A stretch of 64,000 bases of DNA from PALSA-129 sp963842505. GTDB taxonomy: Bacteria > Acidobacteriota > Terriglobia > Bryobacterales > Bryobacteraceae. Position numbers and translations under genes: made by a program. The DNA lies in contig CAWJGZ010000002.1 of assembly GCA_963842505.1 (NCBI GenBank), positions 868,001-932,000 of the forward strand. Reading direction: 5' to 3'. Numbering within the stretch: the stretch's first letter is position 1; each line of letters begins with the position of its first letter. The notes beneath the pieces are model-generated. The model was not told where the DNA came from, ran no database searches, and saw only the letters and a program-made list of their open reading frames with translations. Shown in pieces: positions 8,559 to 17,368 of this stretch.

Positions 8559-9740
8559 TCAGGATCTCAAAGCCACCAGAAAACCGGTCACCAGCAGGTT
8601 CAGCATGGCAACCGGGAAAAGGAACTTCCACGCGAAGCCCATGAGTTGGTCGTAGCGGAAACGCGGCAAGGTCCCGCGAACCCACATGAAACCGAAAAGA
8701 ATCCCGCCCGTCTTGGCGCAAAACCAAAACAGCGGAATCAGCCAGCTTTCGACTATCGGCAGCAGGAAGACCGCCGCCGCAATCAAAAACAGCACGCCGA
8801 TCGCCGGCAGCGTGTGGCCGTCGCGGCGCCGCGCCGGGTGGAACCCGTGATACAGCGCCATCACGCCGGCAAGAGCGAAGATCGCCGCCGGCACGTAGCT
8901 CGATCCGTATTTGGCCGGCCACGGCGCCACCCAGCCGCCCAAAAACAGCAGCGTGGCCATGCAGCTTACCGTGATCATGTTGGCGTATTCCGACATGAAG
9001 AACGACGCGAACTTCATCGAGCTGTACTCGGTGTGGAAGCCCGCCACCAGTTCGTTCTCCGCTTCCGGCAAATCGAACGGCACGCGGTTGGTCTCCGCAA
9101 AGGCCGCGATCAGGAAGATGATAAAGCTGATGATCTGTGGAAACGGCCCGTGCAGCACGTTCCAGTTCCAGATGCCGCCCGCCTGCTTTTCCACCAGCCC
9201 CCGCAGGCTCAGGGTATTCGAAATCAGCAGCGGCGCGGCGATTGTCAGCGAAAGCGGCAGTTCGTAGCTGATCATCTGCGCCGAGCTGCGCAAGCCGCCC
9301 AGCAGCGCGTACTTGTTATTCGACGACCAGCCCGCCAGCGCGATACCGTACACTCCCATCGACGATACCGCCAGCACGAACAGCACGCCAATATTCAAAT
9401 CCGTGAGCTGCATGTACGTCTGGTAACCCGCCACCTGGATCTGTGGACCAAATGGAATCACCGCAATCGAAAGCAGCGCCATGGTCATCGCCAGGAATGG
9501 CGCCAGCAGGTACAGTGGCTTGTTCACGTAGGGCGGCACCAGGTCTTCCTTGGTGAGCAGCTTGATGATGTCGGCCACCGGTTGCAACAGGCCGTGCGGC
9601 CCCACGCGGTACGGTCCCGGGCGCACCTGGATGTGCGCGATCACTTTGCGCTCTATCCATTGCAGGTAAGCCAGCGTGGTCAGAAGCACCGCAAAAACCA
9701 CCGCCGTCTTAATCAGGCTGATGACGATGAATGAGTCCAT
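8559..9740 (-). CDS. nuoH: NADH-quinone oxidoreductase subunit H
   Basis: The protein is 393 residues, within the upper range for NuoH, the membrane subunit forming the quinone-binding channel. Family blocks seen are WIERKVIAHIQVRPGPYRVGPHGLLQPVADIIKLLTKEDLVPP, AGWSSNNKYALLGGLRSSAQMISYELPLSL and AFAETNRVPFDLPEAENELVAGFHTEYSSMKFASFFMSEYANM with its conserved acidic loop. It starts 8 bp after nuoG. Confidence 0.97.
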   Translation of the reverse strand: MDSFIVISLIKTAVVFAVLLTTLAYLQWIERKVIAHIQVRPGPYRVGPHGLLQPVADIIKLLTKEDLVPPYVNKPLYLLAPFLAMTMALLSIAVIPFGPQIQVAGYQTYMQLTDLNIGVLFVLAVSSMGVYGIALAGWSSNNKYALLGGLRSSAQMISYELPLSLTIAAPLLISNTLSLRGLVEKQAGGIWNWNVLHGPFPQIISFIIFLIAAFAETNRVPFDLPEAENELVAGFHTEYSSMKFASFFMSEYANMITVSCMATLLFLGGWVAPWPAKYGSSYVPAAIFALAGVMALYHGFHPARRRDGHTLPAIGVLFLIAAAVFLLPIVESWLIPLFWFCAKTGGILFGFMWVRGTLPRFRYDQLMGFAWKFLFPVAMLNLLVTGFLVALRS

Positions 9741-9748
9741 GGATCGGC

Positions 9749-11785
9749 TCAGCGACTTTCCACTACTGATTTCAGTACCTTAGAATAACGCCCCAGCGTG
9801 CCGGACCTGAACAGGCCGTTGTGGTCCGAGTGCACCAGATCCGGCCGGTTTTCCACGGGAATCCGCCCGTTCACCGGCATGGTCTGCGCCGCGCCGCCCA
9901 TCTCAATCGCGGGGATGGAAATTTCGTACCCGGGTATGTTCTTGCGGATTTCTTCAAAGACCGCTTCGGGCGTCCACGGCCCCAGCGCCGCCGCCATCCC
10001 CATCTCACGCGCAATGAACCCCATGATCTCGAGGTCCGGTTTGGCGCCCATGGTGCTGACCGCCCGCTTCAGCCGCTGCACTTCGCCCGAAACGTTGGTG
10101 ATGGTTCCGTTCTTCTCGTACGCGCAGGCCGCCGGCAAAACCACGTCCGCCTGCTGCGCGGTTTCGGTCAGGAACATGTCCTGGACCACCAGGAAGCCGC
10201 ATTTCCTGTCCCGGGCTGCCTGGCCTGGCGCCGCCGGCTTCAGGGGATTCGAACCCACCACCCACAGGACGCTTAATTCCTCGGCCAGCATCTCCGGGAT
10301 TCGCATCCCGTCCGGACCCGGAACCAGCCCCATGTCCAGCGCGCCGCGCGAATTCGAATAATCCACCAGGCAGATGTACCGCACCGGAATCCCCAGCCCT
10401 TCGCCGAACTCCACCAGTTTGCGGATATCGTCGCCCTTATAGGAATCGTCGAACACCACCACCAGTTCCGGCTCGGCCTTCAGCTTCTCGCGCAGCGATT
10501 GGTAATCCCGCCCGCGCACGCTCTCGGCGGCGTAGTGGTCTTCCCGCACCGGCCGTTCGGTCACGGCGTAAATATGCGTCTTGTGATGCCGCCAGTTGGC
10601 GCGTATCTGGTAAGACAGCAGCGGGTGTTCCAACGCCAGGTCCGCTCCCAGCACCAGCACCGCCTTGCGCTCATACAGGTCCGCCACGGTCGCCAGTTTT
10701 CCGGTTTTGCCGCTCAACGCGTCCACCAGCGTGGTCACATCGCCGGTACGGTGATGGTCGATGTGGTTGGTCTTCAATATCTCGCGCGCGAATTCCCCCA
10801 GGTAGTAATTCTCTTCGTTGGTGGTGTGGTTGGAGCCGATCACGCCCACGCTGCCGCCTGCTGCAATCGCCTGTTTGAAGCGCGCCGCCACCGCCCACAA
10901 TGCCCGCGACCACGAAACTTCCTCCAGCTTTCCGTTGTGGCGCACGAGCGGCGCCTGCAGCCGGTCCGGGTGGTCGTAGAAATCGAATCCGTAGCGGCCT
11001 TTGATGCACAGGAATTCGCCGTTCACACCCGACCGGTCGCGATTGTTGCCGCGGATGATGCGGTCGTTGCGCGTTCCCAGCGTGGTCTTGCAGCCGTCCG
11101 AACAGTGCGTGCAGATGGTCCCGACGTGGGTCATCTCCCATGGCCGCGTCTGGTAGCGGTAAATCCCGCTGGTCAGCGCGCCCACCGGGCAGATGTCGAT
11201 GCACGCGCCGCACTCGTCGCACTCCAGGTGGTCCCCGTGATTGGGAGCGATCTCCGACACCACGCCGCGGTTGATCACGCCCAGCGCGCGCACTCCCAGC
11301 CCTTCATCGCAAACCCGGACGCAGCGGAAGCACAGGATGCAGCGCGGCGCGTCGAAGAATACTACCGGCGAAAATTGCTTCTCCGGCGTATGCACCTTGG
11401 TGTCCGTGAACCGGCTTTCGCCAGCGCCGTAGCGGAACGTCATATCCTGCAGTTCGCACTCGCCGCCCTTGTCGCACACCGGACAATCCAGCGGATGATT
11501 GGTCAGCAGGAACTCCAGCATGTACTTCCGCGCCGTGGCCACCTGCGGCGTTTCCGTCCGCACCACCATGCCTTCAGCCACCTGCAGCGTGCACGCCGTC
11601 ATCAGCTTCGGCATCTTCTCCACTTCCACCAGGCACATGCGGCAGGCCGCTTGCAGCGATAGTCCCTCGTAGTAGCAGAACGCCGGGATCTCGATCCCCA
11701 CCCTCTTGGCCGCGTCGATCACCAGGCTGCCCGGCGCCGCCTGCACTTCCTTCCCGTCGATTGTCAGCTTTACCAGATCCGCCAT
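9749..11785 (-). CDS. nuoG: NADH-quinone oxidoreductase subunit G
   Basis: The protein is 678 residues, in the shorter class of NuoG. The N-terminus has a 2Fe-2S ferredoxin domain (CYYEGLSLQAACRMCLVEVEKMPKLMTAC). It continues with the His/Cys cluster ligands (HPLDCPVCDKGGECELQ), a double 4Fe-4S ferredoxin-like part (CILCFRCVRVC and CDECGACIDICPVGAL) and the molybdopterin-oxidoreductase-like half beginning CTHCSDGCKTTL...CIKGRYGFDF. It relays electrons from NuoF/E toward NuoI and NuoB. The stop of nuoF and its ATG are directly adjacent (TAAATG). Confidence 0.96.
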   Translation of the reverse strand: MADLVKLTIDGKEVQAAPGSLVIDAAKRVGIEIPAFCYYEGLSLQAACRMCLVEVEKMPKLMTACTLQVAEGMVVRTETPQVATARKYMLEFLLTNHPLDCPVCDKGGECELQDMTFRYGAGESRFTDTKVHTPEKQFSPVVFFDAPRCILCFRCVRVCDEGLGVRALGVINRGVVSEIAPNHGDHLECDECGACIDICPVGALTSGIYRYQTRPWEMTHVGTICTHCSDGCKTTLGTRNDRIIRGNNRDRSGVNGEFLCIKGRYGFDFYDHPDRLQAPLVRHNGKLEEVSWSRALWAVAARFKQAIAAGGSVGVIGSNHTTNEENYYLGEFAREILKTNHIDHHRTGDVTTLVDALSGKTGKLATVADLYERKAVLVLGADLALEHPLLSYQIRANWRHHKTHIYAVTERPVREDHYAAESVRGRDYQSLREKLKAEPELVVVFDDSYKGDDIRKLVEFGEGLGIPVRYICLVDYSNSRGALDMGLVPGPDGMRIPEMLAEELSVLWVVGSNPLKPAAPGQAARDRKCGFLVVQDMFLTETAQQADVVLPAACAYEKNGTITNVSGEVQRLKRAVSTMGAKPDLEIMGFIAREMGMAAALGPWTPEAVFEEIRKNIPGYEISIPAIEMGGAAQTMPVNGRIPVENRPDLVHSDHNGLFRSGTLGRYSKVLKSVVESR

Positions 11786-13099
11786 TTAAACCGTTACCGC
11801 CTGGCTCTCGTGCTCATACGGGCACGGCTTGCCGTTCAGGTGATCTTCGAATTCTCCCCGGAATTTCTCCACAATCGAAATCGTGGGCATGGCTGCCGCA
11901 TCCCCCAGCGGGCAGAATGTCCGTCCCAACATATTCTTGGCGATGTCCCCAATCAGCCCGATGTCGCTGCGCGTCCCGCCGCCCGCATGGAACCGCTCCA
12001 GAATCTTCTTCAACCAGGTGGTGCCTTCGCGGCACGGAATGCACCAGCCGCAGCTTTCATGCGCGTAGAATCGCATGATCCGCAGCGCCGCCTTCACCAT
12101 GCAGGTGTGATCGTCCATGATGATCACGCCGCCCGATCCCAGCATGGTCTTGCGCTGCGCCATGGAATCGTAATCCATGGTGGCGCCTTCCAGTTCCTCC
12201 GCCGACAGCACCGGGCACGACGAACCACCCGGTATGAATGCCTTCAGCTTCCGGCCCAGGCGGATGCCGCCGCCCACTTCTTCGATCATCTGCTTCACCG
12301 GAAACCCCAGCTTCAGTTCGTACACGCCCGGCTTGTTGACGTGCCCCGTCAGGCAGGTCATTTTGGTCCCGCCTGCCTTCGGCACTCCCAGCGCCGCATA
12401 CGCCGCGCCGCCATCGCGCAGAATCGCCGGCACCGCGCAATACGTCTCCACGTTGTTCAGCACCGTGGGACACTGGAACACGCCGACTACCGCCGGAAAC
12501 GGCGGCCGGATGCGCGGAATCCCGCGCTTGCCTTCGAGCGATTCCAGCAGCGCCGATTCCTCGCCGCACTCGTACGCCCCCGCGCCGGTGTGCGTGTACA
12601 GGTCGAAATCGAAACCCGTGCCCTGGATGTTCTTCCCCAGCCAGCCTCTCTCGTAAGCTTCCGCAATGGCCTTGTCCAGAATCTCGATCAGGTAGCGATA
12701 CTCGCCGCGCACGTAGATATAGCCGGTGTGGGCACCCACCGCCAGCCCCGCGATCAGCACGCCTTCAATCAACTGGTGGGGGTCGTTCTCCATCAGCAGG
12801 CGATCTTTGCAGGTGCCCGGTTCGCTTTCGTCGGCGTTCACCACGATGTACTTCGGCTTGGGCGACGTTCGCGGCACGAAACTCCACTTCATCCCCGCTG
12901 GAAAGCCCGCGCCGCCGCGCCCGCGCAGGTTCGACGCCTTCATCTCCTCGATGATCTCTTCCGGCTTCATGCCGGCCGCCTTGCGGAACGCCTGGTACCC
13001 TTCGGTGGCCAGGTACGTCTCGATCGACGCCGAATTCGGCATCCCAAAACGGCGCGTCAGCACTTTTGTTTCAAGCGCGCTGGGGTCGTTGTACAGCAT
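11786..13099 (-). CDS. nuoF: NADH-quinone oxidoreductase subunit F
   Basis: The protein is 437 residues and is the NADH- and FMN-binding subunit. It shows the NADH/FMN glycine-rich loops (LRGRGGAGFPAGMKWSFVP and GAGAYECGEESALLESLEGKRG), and the C-terminal 4Fe-4S site SCGWCIPCREG followed by a distant Cys in GRTFCPLGDAA. The ATG at 13099 lies 3 bp after the nuoE stop. A second in-frame Met (FGMPNS) is about 20 residues in. Confidence 0.97.
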   Translation of the reverse strand: MLYNDPSALETKVLTRRFGMPNSASIETYLATEGYQAFRKAAGMKPEEIIEEMKASNLRGRGGAGFPAGMKWSFVPRTSPKPKYIVVNADESEPGTCKDRLLMENDPHQLIEGVLIAGLAVGAHTGYIYVRGEYRYLIEILDKAIAEAYERGWLGKNIQGTGFDFDLYTHTGAGAYECGEESALLESLEGKRGIPRIRPPFPAVVGVFQCPTVLNNVETYCAVPAILRDGGAAYAALGVPKAGGTKMTCLTGHVNKPGVYELKLGFPVKQMIEEVGGGIRLGRKLKAFIPGGSSCPVLSAEELEGATMDYDSMAQRKTMLGSGGVIIMDDHTCMVKAALRIMRFYAHESCGWCIPCREGTTWLKKILERFHAGGGTRSDIGLIGDIAKNMLGRTFCPLGDAAAMPTISIVEKFRGEFEDHLNGKPCPYEHESQAVTV

Positions 13100-13102
13100 G
13101 CG

Positions 13103-13585
13103 CTAGGGCTTCTTCCTCAGGCCGTCCAGAAGCTCGTCCAGCTTCTCCGGCGTTACAAAATGGTGGAAATCGTAATTCACCTGCACGGCCGGCGCCCAGG
13201 AGCAAGCGCCCATGCACTCCACTTCTTCGATCGAGATCTGTCCGTCCGCCGTCACTTCCTTGTTGCCGATCCCCAGTTTCTTGCAGGCGTGTTCGTAGAG
13301 CTTATCGCCGTCGCGCAGCAGACAACTGATGTTGGTGCACACCTGCACGTGGTATTTGCCGAGTGGCTTGCGGTGCAGCATGGAGTAATACGAGAGCACT
13401 TCGTTCACCTGCAACGTGCTCACACCCACCCGCTTGGCCACTTCCTCAATCAATTCATCGGAAATATGTCCCAGCTCATCCTGCGCGTAAAGCAGCATCG
13501 GAACCATCGCCGACCGCTGATGTCCCGGCGGGTAGCTCGTCAGAAGCTTCGCAAACCGCGCTTCCAGTTGTGGAGAAAAAGTCAT
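13103..13585 (-). CDS. nuoE: NADH-quinone oxidoreductase subunit E
   Basis: This is a thioredoxin-fold 2Fe-2S subunit of about 160 residues. The four cluster cysteines occur in VCTNISCLL and VECMGACSWAP. ATG 13585 (MTFSPQLEARF) lies 10 bp downstream of the nuoD stop and is preferred over an upstream in-frame ATG at 13609 that would overlap nuoD. Together with NuoF it forms the NADH dehydrogenase tip. Confidence 0.96.
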   Translation of the reverse strand: MTFSPQLEARFAKLLTSYPPGHQRSAMVPMLLYAQDELGHISDELIEEVAKRVGVSTLQVNEVLSYYSMLHRKPLGKYHVQVCTNISCLLRDGDKLYEHACKKLGIGNKEVTADGQISIEEVECMGACSWAPAVQVNYDFHHFVTPEKLDELLDGLRKKP

Positions 13586-13595
13586 TTTCCGCGAC

Positions 13596-14825
13596 CTACC
13601 GGTCCACATCCCCCAGAATAAAATCCATGCTGCCGATGGACGCGATCACATCGGCGACCAGCCCCCCTGCTACCATCGCCGGGGTGGCCTGCAAATTGGC
13701 GAAGCTCGGCGTCCGCATGTGTACCCGGTACGGCTTGGCGGTCCCGTCGCTCACCACATAGAATCCCAGCTCGCCGCGCGGCGATTCAATCACCTGGTAG
13801 GCTTCCCCGGCCGGTACCCGGAACCCCTCCGTCACAATCTTGAAGTGGTAGATGAGCGCCTCCATCTGCGTCTTCATCTTTTCCCGGTCCGGCAGCACCA
13901 CGTGTTGGTCGTCGGCCTTCCACGGCCCGTCCGGCATGCCGTCCATCGCCTGCCGCACGATCCTGGCGCTTTGCCGCATCTCTTCGAGCCGCACCAGGTA
14001 GCGCGCGAAGACATCGTTTTCCATCCGCACCGGCACTTCAAAATCGAATTTCTCGTAGCTCGAGTACGGCTCGTCCTTGCGCGCGTCGATTTTCAAGCCG
14101 GCCGCGCGGAGCATCGGCCCGGTCACGCCCAGGTCCAGCATGTCCGCGAGTGAAATCCGCCCCACGCCCTGCGTGCGTCCCATCCAGATGCGGTTGCTGG
14201 TGAGCAGGCTCTCGTACTCGTCCACTTTACTGGGGAAGCTGTCGATAAATTTCTTCACCCGCTCGTGCCAGCCGCGCGGCGGCTCCAGCGCGAGCCCGCC
14301 GATGCGGAAATAACTCGTCATCATCCGCTGCCCGGAAAACATCTCGAAAATCCGCAGGATATCTTCGCGCTCGCGGAAGCAATACAGAAACACGGTCATC
14401 GCGCCGATATCCATGGCATGCGTTCCGAGCCACACCAGGTGGCTGTTCAGCCGCGTCAATTCCGTCAGCATCACGCGCATCCATTGCGCTTTCGGCGGAA
14501 TCTCCAACCCCAGCAGCTTCTCTACGGCCAGGCAGTAGCCCAGATTGTTGGAGAGCGACGCCAGGTAATCCACGCGGTCCGTCAGGGTCACCGCCTGCTG
14601 GTAGTTCTTGACCTCGAATTCTTTCTCGATCCCCGTGTGCAGATAGCCGATGTCCGGCTCGCACTTCACGATCGTTTCGCCGTCCAGTTCCAGCACCAGC
14701 CGCAGCACGCCGTGTGTCGAAGGATGTTGCGGCCCCATGTTCAGGACCATGCGCCGCGGACCGGTTTGCGGTTTTTCCTCTTCAGCCACTGCCGCGGCCT
14801 GTTCCGGATTCGCCTGATCGCCCAT
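13596..14825 (-). CDS. nuoD: NADH-quinone oxidoreductase subunit D
   Basis: The protein is 409 residues, the 49-kDa quinone-site subunit related to NiFe hydrogenase large subunits. It shows LNMGPQHPSTHGVLRLVLELDGE, then DIGYLHTGIEKEFE and the C-terminal block RGELGFYVVSDGTAKPYRVHMRTPSFANLQ ending IASIGSMDFILGDVDR. The quinone-site His and Tyr positions of the family (HPSTHG and a downstream Tyr) appear intact. NuoC is a separate gene, as in most bacteria outside enterics. Confidence 0.97.
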   Translation of the reverse strand: MGDQANPEQAAAVAEEEKPQTGPRRMVLNMGPQHPSTHGVLRLVLELDGETIVKCEPDIGYLHTGIEKEFEVKNYQQAVTLTDRVDYLASLSNNLGYCLAVEKLLGLEIPPKAQWMRVMLTELTRLNSHLVWLGTHAMDIGAMTVFLYCFREREDILRIFEMFSGQRMMTSYFRIGGLALEPPRGWHERVKKFIDSFPSKVDEYESLLTSNRIWMGRTQGVGRISLADMLDLGVTGPMLRAAGLKIDARKDEPYSSYEKFDFEVPVRMENDVFARYLVRLEEMRQSARIVRQAMDGMPDGPWKADDQHVVLPDREKMKTQMEALIYHFKIVTEGFRVPAGEAYQVIESPRGELGFYVVSDGTAKPYRVHMRTPSFANLQATPAMVAGGLVADVIASIGSMDFILGDVDR

Positions 14826-14828
14826 CGC

Positions 14829-15302
14829 CTAGACCCTCGACCCCGTCACCGGATAGTCTTTGCGCAGCGGATGGCCTTCCCAATCGTCCGGCATCATGAT
14901 CCGCTTCAGGTTGGGGTGATTGCGAAACTGGATGCCGAAAAGGTCGAAGACTTCCCGCTCGTACCAGTTCGCGCCGCGCCACACCGCAGTCACTGAATCG
15001 ATTGCCGGCTCCGTCCCGCTCACCCTGCACTTCAACCGCACGCGCTGTTTGCGCTCCACCGAGTGCAAGTGGTACACCACTTCGAACCGCGGCTCCGCCG
15101 GGTACCGGTCCACCGCTGTCACCGTGCTCAGCCGCGCGAATCCCTGGTCGTATTTCAGGAAGCCGCACACGCTCCCGATCTTCGACGCCGCGATCTCCAG
15201 CGTCAGTTCGTTGTGATCGAAGTTGCCGCCAATGACGGCGTCGCCGTCAAAGGCCTCCACACTGGCGGCCGTGGCATGTTGTCGCAAACCGTCGGGTAGC
15301 AT
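14829..15302 (-). CDS. nuoC: NADH-quinone oxidoreductase subunit C
   Basis: The protein is 157 residues, the 30-kDa subunit. The signature VWRGANWYEREVFDLFGIQFRNHPNLKRIMMPDDWEGHPLRKDYP is unmistakable. It starts 10 bp after nuoA. In a standard operon nuoB lies between nuoA and nuoC; it is missing here. Confidence 0.96.
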   Translation of the reverse strand: MLPDGLRQHATAASVEAFDGDAVIGGNFDHNELTLEIAASKIGSVCGFLKYDQGFARLSTVTAVDRYPAEPRFEVVYHLHSVERKQRVRLKCRVSGTEPAIDSVTAVWRGANWYEREVFDLFGIQFRNHPNLKRIMMPDDWEGHPLRKDYPVTGSRV

Positions 15303-15312
15303 TTCGAGTCTG

Positions 15313-15708
15313 TTACTGCTTCCGGCTGGCCCCTTCCGGCTTGGACCAGTCGAGCGCCCCTTTTTTCCAGATGTAGAAAAACCCGGAAAGAATCAAAACC
15401 ACAAAGATCAGCATCTCCACGAATCCCGCCATCCGTAAATCGCGATACACTACCGCCCACGGATACAGGAAAATCGCCTCAATATCGAACACGATGAACA
15501 GCATCGCCACCAGGTAGAACTTCACGCTGAATCGTCGCCGCGCGTCTCCCGTCGGCACAATGCCCGATTCATACGGCATGTCCTTTACCTTGTTGCGCAC
15601 CCGCTTGCCCAGCACGTACGACACCGTCAGCAGTCCCGCCGCCAACGCCATCGCGACCAGAGCCTGGACCAAAACCGGAAAATACGTCTCCGTCAGTGAG
15701 GTAGGCAT
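15313..15708 (-). CDS. nuoA: NADH-quinone oxidoreductase subunit A
   Basis: This 131-residue membrane protein with three helices is the first gene of the operon. It contains the conserved loop MPYESGIVPTGDARRRFSVKFYLVAMLFIVFDIEAIFLYPWAV, with the acidic FDIEA segment of NuoA. A sigma-70-type promoter lies about 30 bp upstream. Confidence 0.96.
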   Translation of the reverse strand: MPTSLTETYFPVLVQALVAMALAAGLLTVSYVLGKRVRNKVKDMPYESGIVPTGDARRRFSVKFYLVAMLFIVFDIEAIFLYPWAVVYRDLRMAGFVEMLIFVVLILSGFFYIWKKGALDWSKPEGASRKQ

Positions 15709-15738
15709 TCGTGTCAGGGAAGAAAAACTTAAACTTGA

Positions 15739-15767
15739 CTATAATTGGTATAAAACGAGGGTGTCAA
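15739..15767 (-). promoter_or_regulatory. Promoter of the nuo operon
   Basis: On the minus strand TTGACA (15762-15767) and TTATAG (15739-15744) are separated by 17 bp, the best sigma-70-like element in the window. The nuoA ATG follows about 30 bp downstream. No comparable promoter lies inside the operon, whose gene joints are 11-bp overlaps to 17-bp gaps. The same bases overlap the upstream region of the divergent thiS, which has an extended -10-like TGGTATAAA on the plus strand (15746-15754). Confidence 0.7.
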
Positions 15768-15772
15768 CCAAC

Positions 15773-15979
15773 ATGCCCATTCAGATCATGGTGAACGGCG
15801 AGCCGCAATCCACTCCCCAGGGTCAGACCATTCTCGGCCTTCTCCGCCAGTTGGATCTTGACCCCGCGCGCGTCGCCGTCGAACTGGACCGCCGCATTGT
15901 CAAGCAGCCTCAGTGGCCCAGCACGGTTCTCGAGTCCGGTTCGCAAATCGAAATTGTGCAGTTCGTCGGCGGCGGCTAA
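15773..15979 (+). CDS. thiS: Sulfur carrier protein ThiS
   Basis: The protein is 68 residues with the ubiquitin-like fold pattern of ThiS and the essential C-terminal GG: it ends QIEIVQFVGGG. The terminal glycine is adenylated and thiocarboxylated to donate sulfur for the thiazole ring of thiamine. The middle PARVAVELDRRIV is the conserved strand found in ThiS. ATG 15773 is chosen because the frame upstream runs back through the divergent nuoA. No other thiamine gene is near. Confidence 0.88.
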   Translation: MPIQIMVNGEPQSTPQGQTILGLLRQLDLDPARVAVELDRRIVKQPQWPSTVLESGSQIEIVQFVGGG

Positions 15980-15989
15980 CCCGATCACC

Positions 15990-16475
15990 ATGGATTCCCC
16001 ACAACCCGTTTCCGAGGCCGAATTCATCGCTGCGCTGCGCCAGGCGGTCGAGCAGTTCTTCCGTGCCGTCGACGAGTGGGAAACCGCCTATCGCAAGTAT
16101 TACCGCCTGGCCGATCCGTCCGGCAAGCCGTCTTCCGATCTCGCCGGCCAGCAGTGCGATTACGACGCCGCTCGCGCCCGCTTAGCCGCCATGCTCCCGC
16201 GTGCCCGCGGCTTGTGTTTCAAAAACGGCCTGCGCGATCCCTGGACCGGCCTGCTCCACTCCGCGCTGGGCCAGTTCGCTCCGCAGGATCGTTACAGCTC
16301 CGCCGTCTCCCGCACCGAACGCGCCCTGGCCTTCGAGACCCTCATCCTGCTCGCCGAGGCCTCCGGCCGGCCGCCGGCCGGCGAAGAGCCGCCGTCTGCC
16401 ACCGATCTCCGCTCTCCGCTGCGCCGCTTGCGCGATTTCTTTTTCTGGGGTCCGGTGCTTCTCGCGTGCAGTTGA
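15990..16475 (+). CDS. Hypothetical helical protein downstream of thiS
   Basis: The protein is 161 residues and begins 10 bp after thiS, so it is probably co-transcribed. I do not recognise the family. The N-terminal half is amphipathic and probably helical (AEFIAALRQAVEQFFRAVDEWETAYRKYYRLADP, then YDAARARLAAMLPRARGLC). A Trp-containing centre follows (DPWTGLLHSALGQFAPQDRYSS), and the tail is hydrophobic and aromatic (LRDFFFWGPVLLACS). It has no signal peptide or cofactor motif. A role in thiamine synthesis is not supported beyond adjacency. Confidence 0.6.
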   Translation: MDSPQPVSEAEFIAALRQAVEQFFRAVDEWETAYRKYYRLADPSGKPSSDLAGQQCDYDAARARLAAMLPRARGLCFKNGLRDPWTGLLHSALGQFAPQDRYSSAVSRTERALAFETLILLAEASGRPPAGEEPPSATDLRSPLRRLRDFFFWGPVLLACS

Positions 16476-16496
16476 AAACCCTATTCGCACATGGCG

Positions 16497-16937
16497 TTAT
16501 GCGCCGGCGACGTCGGCGGGGTGAATGACCTCAATGTCGGTGTAGCGAGAGAACCCGCTCCTGTCAAAAGTGAGAATGGATGTGAGGCCATGCGCCTGCA
16601 TGGCGGCCACCAGCCGCGCGTCGTGCGCCGGCTTGCCGGAAACCTGGTGTTCGATGACCAGGCCCTCCCATATCGGATAGACGGCCGGCGTTTCCGGCAG
16701 GAATTCGAACATGCTCTTAATGCGCGCCAGCTCACCAGCGGCGCCGGCCGGCGTCATGCCAAGACCGTTCTGTTCGAGAGGCCGCGTCGCCACGACCCAG
16801 AGCTCAACCAGGTTTTGAGGAACGATTTGCATCTCTCGGCCCTGCTCCAGAAGGCGCTCGATAGCCCGGTCAGTCAACGCATAAAGCGAATGGTGAGGCT
16901 GCAAGGTGCGCGTAAGAACGCTGGTATCGACTAGCAC
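16497..16937 (-). CDS. PIN-domain ribonuclease toxin (VapC-like)
   Basis: The 146-residue protein has the four PIN acidic positions in order: D4 (MLVDTSVL), E45 (QNLVELWVVA), D106 (GKPAHDARLVAAM) and D125 (ILTFDRSGF). These bind the catalytic Mg2+/Mn2+ in VapC-type RNases. It starts 8 bp after an upstream gene on the same strand that may be its antitoxin, although that partner is longer than usual VapB proteins. Confidence 0.85.
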   Translation of the reverse strand: MLVDTSVLTRTLQPHHSLYALTDRAIERLLEQGREMQIVPQNLVELWVVATRPLEQNGLGMTPAGAAGELARIKSMFEFLPETPAVYPIWEGLVIEHQVSGKPAHDARLVAAMQAHGLTSILTFDRSGFSRYTDIEVIHPADVAGA

Positions 16938-16945
16938 GAGTGCGC

Positions 16946-17362
16946 CTAAACGCGGTCCGGATAAATGCTCTCACGGCTGACGGCCTCATCGGAGAGCAAG
17001 GGCGTTGTCCGGTCGTGGCTCTCGGCCCAGGCGCGGAACTGCCGCAGCCACTCCTGGGGGTTGGTCTTTTGCAGGTGCGCGATCGATGCCGGCGGCGCTT
17101 GCTGGTCTGCGAGTTGCGAGAAGAACCGGCCGGGTTCTCGCATGACCTCATCGTATGCCATTTCAACCTGCTTCCAGGTGGAAGACTTGATCCAGGAGGG
17201 AACCGTACACTTCTTGTGGTCTAGAAAGTGGTCCAGGGCAGCGTCAGCAGCGGGCTTCCAATTGGGATTATTGCGGAGTCGCTCGACAAGGGGATGGTTC
17301 AAAAGCCTGCTTCTCAAAGCCTCCTGTCCAATACGCTGGAGCAGCTCAGCTGGTGTTGGCAT
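16946..17362 (-). CDS. Unrecognised protein paired with PIN toxin (candidate antitoxin)
   Basis: The protein is 138 residues and lies immediately upstream of the PIN gene in the same operon. It begins MPTPAELLQRIGQEALRSRLLNHPLVERLRNNPNWKPAADAAL and contains DHFLDHKKCTVPSWIKSSTWKQVEMAYDEVMREPGRFFSQLADQQAP. I see no AbrB, RHH, Phd or XRE DNA-binding signature. Context suggests an antitoxin, but the family is unfamiliar and much longer than VapB (about 70-90 residues). Confidence 0.6.
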   Translation of the reverse strand: MPTPAELLQRIGQEALRSRLLNHPLVERLRNNPNWKPAADAALDHFLDHKKCTVPSWIKSSTWKQVEMAYDEVMREPGRFFSQLADQQAPPASIAHLQKTNPQEWLRQFRAWAESHDRTTPLLSDEAVSRESIYPDRV

Positions 17363-17368
17363 AACTTA

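Noticed and set aside
11810..13621. 603-codon frame antisense to nuoF and nuoE
   Set aside because: An Arg/His-rich shadow of two unmistakable complex I genes.
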